Assembly (NCBI GenBank): GCA_002811675.1 | Contig: PDIM01000003.1 | Coordinates: forward strand, 1-64,000 | Reading direction: 5' to 3' | DNA length: 64,000 nt | DNA from: Ichthyosporea sp. XGB-2017a | Lineage: Eukaryota; Opisthokonta; Ichthyosporea | Shown: positions 40,596 through 50,400 of the stretch, piece by piece | Layout of the letters: each line of letters starts with the position of its first letter | How positions within the stretch are numbered: position 1 is the first letter of the stretch | Made by a program: the position numbers and the translations under genes | The notes under the pieces: model-generated | What the model was told of the DNA's origin: nothing | Databases searched by the model: none | Seen by the model: the letters and a program-made list of their open reading frames with translations, nothing else

Positions 40596-43139
40596 TTAAA
40601 CACCTACGTACTCGGCTTCGCTTTCCGGACCAACCGACAGAGGATGATTCGGAACAAGATTGGCACTTCCCGCGGCATCTGTCCCAAAAGAGCGAGCCGG
40701 AGAAACATGGAACCATCCATCTTGAAAGTACTCAGTGCCATCATTCCCTTCTGGAGTAATTGCACGGTACTGTATTCCTTTTTTCGGGGCGTATTTCATC
40801 GCCCAAAAACCAGTGAAAAACCCACACTCATAAGCTGTTTCGCTAAACCCAGACCGCGAATATAGCAACACGTCACTTTCCATTAGCATTATCTGCTCAG
40901 CTATCATTTCACCCCATTCATCTTCGTTAACCGCTTGGAAATCTGCGTGTTTCGGGCCTGATGTTCCTATTAACTTTGGTAATGAAAGACGGTCACCTTT
41001 ATCTTCACCAGTAGAAATCATCACAGGCCTATGATGGCGGGCCACGCATTCATGTATATGGGCATTGTCTGTTGCTACGAACCATACCACAGGACCAAAA
41101 TTGAGCTTTTCTTTGTTTTCTCTGGCCCGATGTAGTTCATTTTCGTGGTAAGACTGCCAAAATTTAGCCATTTCAAACATTACGCCGGCCCCATCTCCGC
41201 CAGCATCTCGATTCGACACTTCTACTCCACCAACTTCCCCTGTTCGAATATGTATACCTATACGCACAGGCTCGTCCTGCAAATGAGGCATTTTTTGCTT
41301 AAGCTCATTGTATGATTTTTGGGTGTATCCCTGCAAAAGAGATTCGATGCGCGACGAGTAGCGAAACAGGTAGAAGAACAGTCTTCCAAAGAGAAAATTG
41401 CCATTTCCTTCATTAGCGTAAAGTCCCATCAGTTGCAGCTTTTTGGCGTAAACACAGCTCTGAGCAAGGGTGACACTGAAATCAAAATTTGTCCACACGT
41501 AAACAACATCTGCCCCGTATTTGTGTTTTGGGTCATTACTTTTTCCAAATAAAACTTGGGCTATATCAGTGTCTGGATCCAAAGTGGTGCTCGTAGCCCC
41601 ATTTTGCAGAGTTGGAAAGACAACACCAGTCGATAAGACTTCAGGCGAACTTGGAGATCCACGAACGCGTGTGGCCATTGATGGAACGGGGCTGGTCCAA
41701 TCAATTGCATTTGGCAAATAGCTAGAAGTCAATTGTGGTTCCGGGTGATGGATTAGAAAAACTGAGTCCGTAACGAGAGCTAAAGCAAATACTGACAGAA
41801 TTCCAATCAGACGATCACCATGCCCCCCACAAGCACCGGCGCCCCCCGCACGACATGTCCACACAACAAATCGGGGAGGTGACTCTTTGCTCTCTTCTGG
41901 TCCCTGTACATCTGAGTTTGAGAAGAGTGTCATACCCGGCACATTTTCCCAAGGAATATTTTTATGTGTTGCTTCCTTTCCCTTTGCAAGCACCCATGAA
42001 TGATACTTCCCGTAAACGTACATCCACTCAGAAACAGCATCTGGCCATCGTCTTTGTGCATTTAGCAACCGATTAAAAATAAGTTCCCTGTATGCATCAC
42101 CATCTGGGATGCCAAAGTTGTTTTCCTCCCCTCGATTTTGAACGTTAGCTTCGATAAGTGCCCCGCTATCAGTGTAGTACTTTACCATGAGCATTCTCAC
42201 ATCAATGGGTACAGTGCGCCAGAACCTTCCCGCCTTTGGCTGTGGTAGATTCCCTTCTCCGTCCGCATAGTCTACACTGGGCTTAGCATATGTCTTTGAG
42301 AGTTCAAGAACTCTCCTCATGTTGAGAATCAGCCTCGACTGAAATAACTCTTCAGCTTTTAGCTGCTGAGCAAAGTTTGCGTCATTCTTAAAAAATGGAT
42401 TGGACTCATCAACACCATCCATAACTATGGCAGTTGCCTTGTCACTTCCACTTGAACTAATGTTCCCAACTATGTTATCGTAAAAAGCCGTGTTGTCTTT
42501 GCAATCATCAATCATGAGCCTCATCTTCTTTAGAAGTGGCATTGAGGGGGTTTCATTATTGGTATTTGCTGTAGAGAAGGATGTATCGAAAGTTTGGCCG
42601 CAGTTTACCCTGATTCCCCAACCGTGCAGCATCTCATATGTAACCCCATCTAGTTCTGCCTCCATCAGGCCCCTCAATGCATCAGCAGAATCAGCATCCA
42701 CATCCTTCCGCGCTTTGAAGTACTCCTTTCTTTTCTGTCTCTTCCAGTATTCCAAGGTGAACTGCTGGCACACAGGAGGAATAGCTGCATGAGGGAAGAT
42801 TTGGGATTGAGACTTTGCACCAAGCACCATTGGCTGTCCATCACTTGTGAATCCTGTAAAGACAAAGCCACTAAACACCCGCGCCCCTTGTTGCGAGCAG
42901 GCACGAGAAGACCATTGGTGCCTCAGAAGACTTGTATTCGAAGTCGTCAAGTACACGCTATCAATAAAAAATAATGAGGAGGAGGTGAACATGATATAGT
43001 TGCTTAACTGGAAGTAAAACACAGTAAAAATAATGGCAACCAATGCCAAGAGGAGACGAAGACGGCGATGAGTGAAGGGAGCCCTTGCCGGGAATTGTTT
43101 CCAACACAAGGAATACATTCTCACAAAGTGTTTACGCAT
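40596..43139 (-). CDS. Fucosyltransferase-like GT-B enzyme B, type II membrane protein
   Basis: 847 aa, anchor at about 29-46 after a basic tail. Shared blocks with FUT-like A: the N-terminal WGIRVNCGQ (WGVNVNCGQ in A), GHGDRLIG (439-446), LVTDSVFLIHHPEP, RIGIHIRTG (HIRTG at 630-634) and SRSGFSETAYECGFF. It is about 230 residues longer, mainly in the stem and in insertions. The motif pair G-x-G-D-R and H-x-R-x-G resembles nucleotide-sugar-binding loops of GT-B fucosyltransferases; donor and acceptor are unproven. ACAGCTGT lies 134 nt upstream of the ATG. No frameshift is seen. Confidence 0.65.
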   Translation of the reverse strand: MRKHFVRMYSLCWKQFPARAPFTHRRLRLLLALVAIIFTVFYFQLSNYIMFTSSSLFFIDSVYLTTSNTSLLRHQWSSRACSQQGARVFSGFVFTGFTSDGQPMVLGAKSQSQIFPHAAIPPVCQQFTLEYWKRQKRKEYFKARKDVDADSADALRGLMEAELDGVTYEMLHGWGIRVNCGQTFDTSFSTANTNNETPSMPLLKKMRLMIDDCKDNTAFYDNIVGNISSSGSDKATAIVMDGVDESNPFFKNDANFAQQLKAEELFQSRLILNMRRVLELSKTYAKPSVDYADGEGNLPQPKAGRFWRTVPIDVRMLMVKYYTDSGALIEANVQNRGEENNFGIPDGDAYRELIFNRLLNAQRRWPDAVSEWMYVYGKYHSWVLAKGKEATHKNIPWENVPGMTLFSNSDVQGPEESKESPPRFVVWTCRAGGAGACGGHGDRLIGILSVFALALVTDSVFLIHHPEPQLTSSYLPNAIDWTSPVPSMATRVRGSPSSPEVLSTGVVFPTLQNGATSTTLDPDTDIAQVLFGKSNDPKHKYGADVVYVWTNFDFSVTLAQSCVYAKKLQLMGLYANEGNGNFLFGRLFFYLFRYSSRIESLLQGYTQKSYNELKQKMPHLQDEPVRIGIHIRTGEVGGVEVSNRDAGGDGAGVMFEMAKFWQSYHENELHRARENKEKLNFGPVVWFVATDNAHIHECVARHHRPVMISTGEDKGDRLSLPKLIGTSGPKHADFQAVNEDEWGEMIAEQIMLMESDVLLYSRSGFSETAYECGFFTGFWAMKYAPKKGIQYRAITPEGNDGTEYFQDGWFHVSPARSFGTDAAGSANLVPNHPLSVGPESEAEYVGV

Positions 43140-43451
43140 TGCTGCTTTGCACTACCGCGGCGTTTAATATATTCCATTACTAGAGCTCACCTTTAAAACA
43201 AATAAAATCCATCTATATCATATCAAGTCATGTGCATCACACACACACAGAAATCCCCCCAGCTCGCTCACCACAGCTGTGTCCTATAACCAACACTTGG
43301 AGAGCCAAACTACATAGTTGTGCTGCTTGTGGTGAACAGGAATGTGAAGGATTAGGGCTTTAAAGCAACTTTTTGTTCTTTTAATCTTCGCATTTGCAGT
43401 TGGGATCAAGAAAGTTTGTCTTGTGGCGCTATTTTCTCTCTTTTTTTAAAT
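43140..43451. promoter_or_regulatory. Upstream region of FUT-like B
   Basis: No gene. It contains ACAGCTGT at 43273-43280 and a short CA-rich stretch near 43240. Confidence 0.4.
43273..43280. promoter_or_regulatory. Palindromic E-box-like octamer ACAGCTGT
   Basis: Third exact copy of the shared octamer, 134 nt upstream of the FUT-like B start. Role inferred. Confidence 0.35.
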
Positions 43452-44540
43452 ATGTTGAGAAACCAAGATCAATCATACGAAGACGAGTACGAAGAGCTGC
43501 TTGCGGGCAACTAAGATTCTGATTATACCGATTACTCCGACGACTCCGACGAAGAGCAGTTTACCTGGAAAAGAAAAGTTGCCACCGTTGAAATTGTTAA
43601 AGGCCTGTTCCATTTCACCAGCCTCGTTGTGCCCTGACCTCTTGTGATTATCATAGCACACGTCGAAGTCTTTGCTGCACTTCTTCACCATGTCGAATAC
43701 TATCTTGGCGGAAGCTACTATCCCTATGTCAGATAAATAGCTATTCTGCTATAAAGGCATATTGTCCCGTTTATTGATATCACCATTGTCTGAAACTGGT
43801 AATGGTGAAGCCGGTAACGTAAAATTTCCTCATGAACGACGATTTCTAATGGATCGAGGATATTTTTGTGAAGAAAACCCTGTTTTGATTTGGAAAGGTT
43901 TTGGGAGAGAGTACTTGCAACAATCAAGCGCACCTTTTATTCTGCGTTCGTGTGGTTTGAGGGAAAAAAGAAGCGCAAGGGTGGCGGTATTGATCGACAA
44001 CGTGTGATTCAAGAAAAAGCACATCCTGGAACATATGATGCTGTGAAAGAGATCAAGTAGGGATTTTCGAAAGACGAATTTGACATTAAAAAGATAACCC
44101 AAGTGGCGTACAGGGATACGAAAAGTGTCGTATGTGTAGAGGGCGAATTTGAACCTTTTTGCTATGACTGCGTCCATGACGATGATTTTGAAGAACCAAA
44201 TACCGATTATATGTCTTTGGTTAATGACAACTGTTTTCTTTTGACGTATTCTCAATGCACACCGGAATGGTTTGCCATGCGAAAAGCTGGGGTATCAAGC
44301 AGTGTGTCAGGCGCCATGTTATCCAAACTCAGATTTACTGCAGATGTTATACCGCATATGGATGTATTCGATAGGATTTACAAAAACATTGGGCCTACCA
44401 GTGACAATGAGGATTGTGAACGTGACGATGATTCTGAAGAAGAAGAGTCAACTCTTGATATCATAGATCGCCCTTCTAAGATCATAATCCAATGCCTCCA
44501 CATCGTCATCAAGAGTGTTATTGCATCTTTTTCAACGTAA
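43452..44540 (+). pseudogene. Degraded piggyBac-like transposon remnant
   Basis: Coding-like pieces in several frames, broken by stops and shifts. An acidic start (SYEDEYEELLAGN, stop, DSDYTDYSDDSDEEQ) recalls the acidic N-termini of piggyBac-like proteins. About 43965-44160 reads GGGIDRQRVIQE, then TYDAVKEIK, stop, then FDIKKITQVAYRDTKSVV, like the 'GIPRxVIQE ... VAxYDTKPV' end of the transposase domain in protist piggyBac-like elements. From 44103, a 145-codon frame includes CTPEWFAMRKAGVSSSVSG, which resembles the start of YqaJ-type exonuclease domains. Similarity is by eye only. Confidence 0.4.
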
Positions 44541-44599
44541 TCACATTATTTTTGTTTTTCCCTTTCACTCAACGAGACAACATCGTCAGTCAAAATCTC

Positions 44600-44854
44600 A
44601 TGACATGTCAATCAGCTCTTCCCTCCCCAGGATCCTCAGGATCCTCCTCTGCTGCACGAGTTCCATCTTCCAACATCGCCAAGCTCAGTGAGATGTTGTC
44701 GCTCGACATCATGACATGGCGGGCGGAGCTCAACGCCATGGAGGACACCAAATCCAAGGAGTACAAAGAGTTGGCCAAGAAAATTGAGACCACCATGGCG
44801 CAGCTCATCCAACTCACGCAAACGGTTCCCCAACCTGCCTACCAGTACATATAG
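44600..44854 (+). CDS. Small hypothetical helical protein or fragment
   Basis: 84 codons from ATG 44600: a Ser/Pro-rich start and then a helical stretch, IAKLSEMLSLDIMTWRAELN to ETTMAQLIQLTQTV, with heptad-like spacing. Composition looks protein-coding. It could be the last exon of a longer gene, since 'ccctccccag' at about 44621-44630 would serve as an acceptor. No family recognised. Confidence 0.3.
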   Translation: MTCQSALPSPGSSGSSSAARVPSSNIAKLSEMLSLDIMTWRAELNAMEDTKSKEYKELAKKIETTMAQLIQLTQTVPQPAYQYI

Positions 44855-44977
44855 CCATCCTTTTATGCAATAACAATAAACTCGTTAGCTTTTGACTCGA
44901 TGATTTTGTTATTGCAGTTGCTTCTGGACAAAACTTATAAAACTGTTACTTTTATTCCGAAGGGTAGAAATGATCAA

Positions 44978-45301
44978 TTAAAACCAGAAGAACCATGTAG
45001 AGCATAAGAAAGAGCCCCCCAAAGTACCTGTTCCCAAATTCGCTACTGTTGCCAAATGAGAAGAGGAGCTGGAAAGAGACTTGCAGGACCATACGTCATG
45101 CATGCTTGCAGCACGGTTATAGCTGTGACCAGAGTCAATCTTGGAAGTGGATCGGGTCTTCACAGAGGAGGGTGATGAAAGGATGGGATATGGTTGGAAT
45201 TGGCCTGATTTGGGAATGGGGTTTGGGTGTGGGATGATGTCCATCAGCTGTTCCGCGCCCCGTTTCACAAGTATCTTGAAGGCCTGCGCTGCAAGGCTCA
45301 T
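44978..45301 (-). CDS. Hypothetical 107-aa protein
   Basis: Starts at ATG 45301 with MSLAAQAFKILVKRGAEQL, which could be a mitochondrial presequence. A Pro/Ser-rich middle follows, and the C-terminus is aromatic (CSTWFFWF). No family is recognised, and an undetected intron is possible. It is divergent from the EGF-like gene. Confidence 0.3.
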   Translation of the reverse strand: MSLAAQAFKILVKRGAEQLMDIIPHPNPIPKSGQFQPYPILSSPSSVKTRSTSKIDSGHSYNRAASMHDVWSCKSLSSSSSHLATVANLGTGTLGGSFLCSTWFFWF

Positions 45302-45982
45302 TGTTGCGCCCCTGGCACCAAGCTATGCACAGCAGATTGCCCATTGATTAGTAGAGGCTAGACTCGAGATAATTCACCTCTCTCAGCTCTGCGTACACGC
45401 GAATATTCCATTCACCCTGGCGCAACTTTACAACCTCTAACCACCGTTTAATTATAGGCAGTAAGTTTCCCCATTAAGTGTTGCAGAACTTTTCCTAATT
45501 GATGGTTGATCATCTTCTGTTTGGTAATTAGTACACAAGATTCCACTAATATAAATGTGAGCACTCTTGCAATGGACGTGGGCATCAGCTGATGCCACAC
45601 AGCTCGGAACTCGACTCAGTCATAGAGTACACAATGTGAAAAAGATGGAAGTAGAACAATGGAATGTAGAGCAATCCTGGATCGGGTCCAAAACAAAGTG
45701 GAGCCATTATTTTGGTTTGGACATAGGATAGGCCTTCCTGATGTTACTACTAATTACAGCGTGCTCGTGAACGAACTTCAGGATTTGTTTCGTCCTCAAT
45801 AATTGCTCTTGGATCGAGTTCCCTTTCCTTTCATCTCGGCGTGCTCGTTTTCGGGCGTATAAATACAAAGAGTTGCCGCGCTTTACCTTGCAGATTTTTC
45901 TTTGTGAACTACAAAAACAAAGTCTACACATATTAGGATCTTCATTTTTAATCTTGGGAATCTATTTATAAATTGATCAGTC
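45302..45982. promoter_or_regulatory. Upstream region of the EGF-like gene
   Basis: No gene. TATAAATA at 45858-45865 lies 118 nt before the ATG at 45983. I see no repeat. Confidence 0.4.
45858..45865 (+). promoter_or_regulatory. TATA box of the EGF-like gene
   Basis: TATAAATA, 118 nt upstream of the start codon of a gene whose codon use looks tuned for high expression. Confidence 0.45.
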
Positions 45983-46459
45983 ATGAACTCTAAACTCGTC
46001 TTTGCCTTGGCGCTCATTGCTATCCTGAGCTACTCTGTTACTGCCTATGCCCCCTTCGGTTTCTGTCAACAGAACGCTTTGTCCATTCCAACTGGAGGTG
46101 GAAACTGCAAGATCATCGGCTGGGACAACCGTTCCAAGTGCAACAGCGCCGGTACCTGCCTTTGCAACCCCGATGAAAATGGCGACTGCAATGGAACCTG
46201 CGTGTGTGATCAGGGTCGCTCTACTGGAGCCAAATGCCAGAAAAACGTCCGTACGGTGTGCAACGACCACGGATCTTACGATGGTACCAAATGTGTTTGC
46301 GATGGAGGATACACTGGAAACAAGTGCACGGTTGAGGCCTGGAACTTCTGCAAAAATACTAACACCGGTGTTGTCGGAGGCAATTTGAATATTAACACTT
46401 GCAAGTGTGAATGCTACTATGATGGAATTACCGGACGTAAATGCCAAAATTCTCCATAG
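45983..46459 (+). CDS. Small secreted EGF-like cysteine-rich protein
   Basis: 158 aa with a clear signal peptide (residues 1-23, MNSKLVFALALIAILSYSV). The mature part has 18 cysteines in EGF-like spacing, with CVCDGGYTGNKC as a full EGF signature and weaker relatives around CLCNPDENGDC and the C-terminal CKCECYYDG. It has no membrane helix after the signal, so it should be secreted or held at the surface. Codon choice favours C-ending codons far more than neighbouring genes, suggesting strong expression. It could be an adhesive or wall protein, or a lectin-like ligand; function is unknown. ATG 45983 follows a TATA box by 118 nt. Confidence 0.8.
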   Translation: MNSKLVFALALIAILSYSVTAYAPFGFCQQNALSIPTGGGNCKIIGWDNRSKCNSAGTCLCNPDENGDCNGTCVCDQGRSTGAKCQKNVRTVCNDHGSYDGTKCVCDGGYTGNKCTVEAWNFCKNTNTGVVGGNLNINTCKCECYYDGITGRKCQNSP

Positions 46460-46539
46460 GTAATGATCCATTCCAATGGCTCCCGCAATACCAACTCTAC
46501 CGGTCCTGCCTGATAAGTGTAACTTAGAAATATAGTAAA

Positions 46540-46815
46540 TAAAAGTGTCAATGAAAATAGCTTCCTTCCACGAGCATCCATTAAAGCTCGCTGCAACTTC
46601 TGGATTCTCCAGTGTTGGCTCCACAAAGTACTCCTTAAATGTTGCATGCTCTGCACCTTCAATGTCAATCTTTAATACAGTAGCGGACGCTCCTTCATGT
46701 CACAACGCACTGATAATTGTTGGAGGCGATAACGTGACTATTAGTTAGTTTCCCATTAGCATCAACAGGTCTATCAAAAAATGAATTTAGAACTGCACGG
46801 TGGACCGGCAATTGG
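46540..46815 (-). pseudogene. FkbM/METTL24-like methyltransferase fragment
   Basis: The minus strand reads FFDRPVDANGKLTNSHVIAS, then LQQLSVR in another frame, then TVLKIDIEGAEHATFKEYFVE. These parallel the 58063-59544 gene (PIDGNVYTFETLQRVL and AVLKMDVEGAEYGMFDKYFVD). At least one frameshift is needed near 46690, and no full domain surrounds it. It is a broken relative of the METTL24-like gene, in the 3' flank of the EGF-like gene. Confidence 0.55.
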
Positions 46816-46901
46816 CAAATCAGGTTCAAGACTGAAGACAGAGCAAAAAGAGAAATAGAGACTAATGTATGATTTGTCTTTTTTCAATGAAACAAAACTG
46901 A

Positions 46902-47240
46902 TTGCTGAAGTATTCTCTTCCCCAAGTCGCAAATATTAGTGGGAAACGCAAAGGGTACATTATCGATATGTGTTCGGGAAAGGCAAGCTTCTTCGACTTT
47001 GTAACGGGAGAAGGAAAACCCCTATGTGTCAGCGTAGAGCTTTTAAAAAAAATACGGCTAGAAATAGTGAGAGAGCTTTTGTCTGAAGAACTGAACAATG
47101 TGCAGATAGCCAGATCTAGAGGACCTTCAAATCGGATCTTCTCATTGGGCAGCAACAAAAGACCTCAGGTGGCCTTGTACGGACAAAGGATTCCGAAGAA
47201 ACTAAGTTTTCTCTTTTGTTTTTATTTGCCCTCATTGTAG
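46902..47240 (+). other. Coding-like stretch of unknown identity
   Basis: The plus strand gives an uninterrupted frame that lacks an ATG near its start and looks protein-like: KGYIIDMCSGKASFFDF, LLKKIRLEIVRELLSEEL, SNRIFSLGSNKRPQVALYG. It may be an exon or gene fragment. No family recognised. 47241-47460 is AT-rich with a short TA repeat near 47295. Confidence 0.2.
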
Positions 47241-47460
47241 AGAAGTATCATCTCCAAAGGAACATCATTTTCTGTGCTCTATTAAACAGTGGTAATATAT
47301 ATATATATATGTATACACATATCTTATAGATATGATGTTTTCTACTAAATAGCTATAAACCTATAAACCAAACAAAGGAATCCGATTAAAAACGGCCACC
47401 AAGAACAACATATTGCAGACATTCGTCACAACATCCAATAGGAAAGAAATTCAATGTCAT

Positions 47461-50400
47461 TCAAAGGAAGCAGTCTTCGTCCCCTTCCTCACACTCCGTC
47501 GATGTGGTCACCTTCAATCCCTGCTCAGCGTAAAGCCTTTCCAACTCTTCATCGTCTATACCCACTATTGGCATCATATTATTCCTTTCTTCAGCTCCGT
47601 ACCTATATTCATCGCCGTCTTCGAATTCATCCACATATAATTCGTCATCATCCCCATCGCTTTCATCATCATAATACTCTTCGTTGTCCTCCTCCTCATC
47701 GTCATACAGTTCTTCTTTATCTTCGTATTCATCAGCATATAATCCATCAGCACCACCATCGCTTTCATCACCGTCATACTGTTCGTCTTCATCTTCACTG
47801 GCCTCCTCAACAGCGGTTTCCTTTTTTACCTCAAATTCTTCTCCAAGGTCATTATCCTCGTCCTGTTTAAATTGCGTATCAGCATTGGACAGTACCACCT
47901 TTCTCTTAACAGCCGACCTTGCAGATTGAATTGCTTCACTCTGCTCACGTACATGGTCATTTGAAAGAGGATCCGAAATCCTTCCCTTTGCTTGCGAGGC
48001 CATATATCCCTCAAATTCCTGCAGCCAACTGAGATCCAATTTACCGCCGTCGACATCATCGCCAACTTCGGGATCATGGAATGCATTAGAATAAATTCGC
48101 CGTAACTTTTTCACGTACTTTCGAATGGTTTCTTCTTCAAAATGAGCTGGCCATTCATCATTTAAACCGATCTCGCCCTCCACCCTGCCTTCTGGAGCAC
48201 CATTCTTGTCCTTATGAACATCGTCAACTTCCTTGCTGATATTTACATCATCAAGCAATTTGATTGTGCTTTTATCATCGTAATTCTTAACTCTGCTGGG
48301 TCGTTCCAAAAGTTCACCCAAAAGCTTTTCGATATTATTCTTCGAAATATCATCGGCCTTCATATATTCATTGAGTATCTTATCAATTAATTCTTTGTCC
48401 TTTTGTAAGGATTGCTCCTTGCTTTGATCGATATCACCGGTTGACATCATTTTATCTAGCATTCTCTTATACTCTTCATCCGATACACGATCTGTCAGTT
48501 TCACCAAGTTCTCGTCATGCATTGCTTCACTCATGCCGACTCCAACCTTCTTCAGATTCTCAGCCAATGAGTCTCTATCCTTCTTACTATTACGCTCGCT
48601 TTCTTCACGCTTCCATTTTAATTCCAAAGAGCCAATCTTGTCCTCCATTTCTTCCTTCACAAGCTCTCGCAATACTTGTTGTGCTTCATCCTTTTTCAGC
48701 TCTTCAACCCCCTCTAATTCTGCTTTATCGCCCATAATGAGATCAAGAGGTGATTCAAATAGACGTAATAGTGTCTGAAGACGAAGAGCCCGGCGGATCT
48801 TCTCTTTCATATCGACATACCGAGAGGAAGACGCACTATCGTTCACATCAATTTCTTCCCTCCCCGTGCCTTCCTTAAGAGTATTTACTTTTTCCAACAT
48901 ATTCCTTGTATCGCCAAGAAGAGTGTTCTCAGGCAATTCATCAGCAGTACTACCTAATGCTTGGTCGACATATTCCCTGATAGATGACAGTTTAGAAAGG
49001 ATTTTTGTATTATAAGAATTAATATCCTCATACGCTTCAAGGTCGTCCTCCAAATATTGGACACTTGCTTCTAAATCAGACATTGCACTTTCCATTTCCG
49101 TTAGTCGTTTCGCACTTTCATTCGCAGAGAGCGTAAATAAATCCGGACTCAAGGGTTCCTCATCCATATTGTCAAACACTTCTTCTTCGTCGAGGGAGTA
49201 CATCTGTCCCGTAGCAGGGTTTACAAGCTTCACGTTATTCAATCCAAAAAGTCTATCTTTCTCATACTGCAGCGTGCCGATCGTTTCTTTTCGGAACATG
49301 GGATGGTATCGCAAAGCCAGTTCATGACTCTCTGGGTCTTTTATGCGTTCATTACGTCTAAGTGGACTAAACACCCCATCTTCATTGCATATGGCTCTTA
49401 CCATGGACACGCACATATTGCGTCGCAACGAATTGCCATCTTTAATGAAACCTAGCTTGTTTTCACGTTCAAATAATTCGGGAATGGAGCGTCGCAGATC
49501 AAACATACAGACTTGACGGACAGCATCTTCACCCTCTAATGTACACAAGGAGGAATACTTTGTATACAGTGGGCCGGTCCGTTTTTCATCATCCTTATCA
49601 TCTCCATGTTCAAGAGTGTCGTCATCCATACTATATCTTCCTTTTTCAATAATCTCTTGATCGCCAAGCTTATTGTATTCGGCAATCATATCGAACACTA
49701 TGCAAAAATCAGTCCCATACAGCATATATTCTAGATTAATAGGATCTGAGATCCAATGGTTAGCCACAAATGCTCTCTCAGGGACAAAATTGGATATTTC
49801 TTCGCTATAGCCACCTAGTGCCAGCTTTTCATCAATGCCCTTATGATTAACATCATCTACGTATTCATTGAACATCATTTCCGCAACCCGCTGAAGAGCC
49901 AATCGCCCTGTACGTGTCATCATGTGCTTCACTTCCATGGGACACGCACTTACAGTCATCAGCGATTGCAATCGCGAAGCGGGTACGTCGTATTCGAAAA
50001 GTACGGCGGGGGCCATAAAGGGAGTGGCATCACGTTTGAATGATTCCACCTCGCACTGCTGTGCATACATCATCTGACACAAAAGTGACTTGTCTAAAAT
50101 GTCTTGATCAAACATTTCGATACCACGTTGTTCCGACACTGGGGCAATTAGGCACATATTCAGCATTTCTTTGCAATGTACTGTTTGCTTGTTATCGTCA
50201 TTTCTCATGTCAGCCTCCGGCACAAATCCGTATGCCGTCTTAAGTACCATCTCCAGGGCATCTTCAGAGTATGATTCACCAGCAATGTATTTGCAAAAAT
50301 CAGGAAATTCACGACTAAATCCCTGAAAGGCCATTGCCACTGTTCGTGGAGACACAAACATATTCGGGCCAAGCGAACTTTTTTCTAGCATACCATCGTA

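Noticed and set aside
47684-47929. Ser-rich plus-strand frame
   Set aside because: It is the antisense of the Asp/Glu-rich tail codons of the 1772-aa gene.
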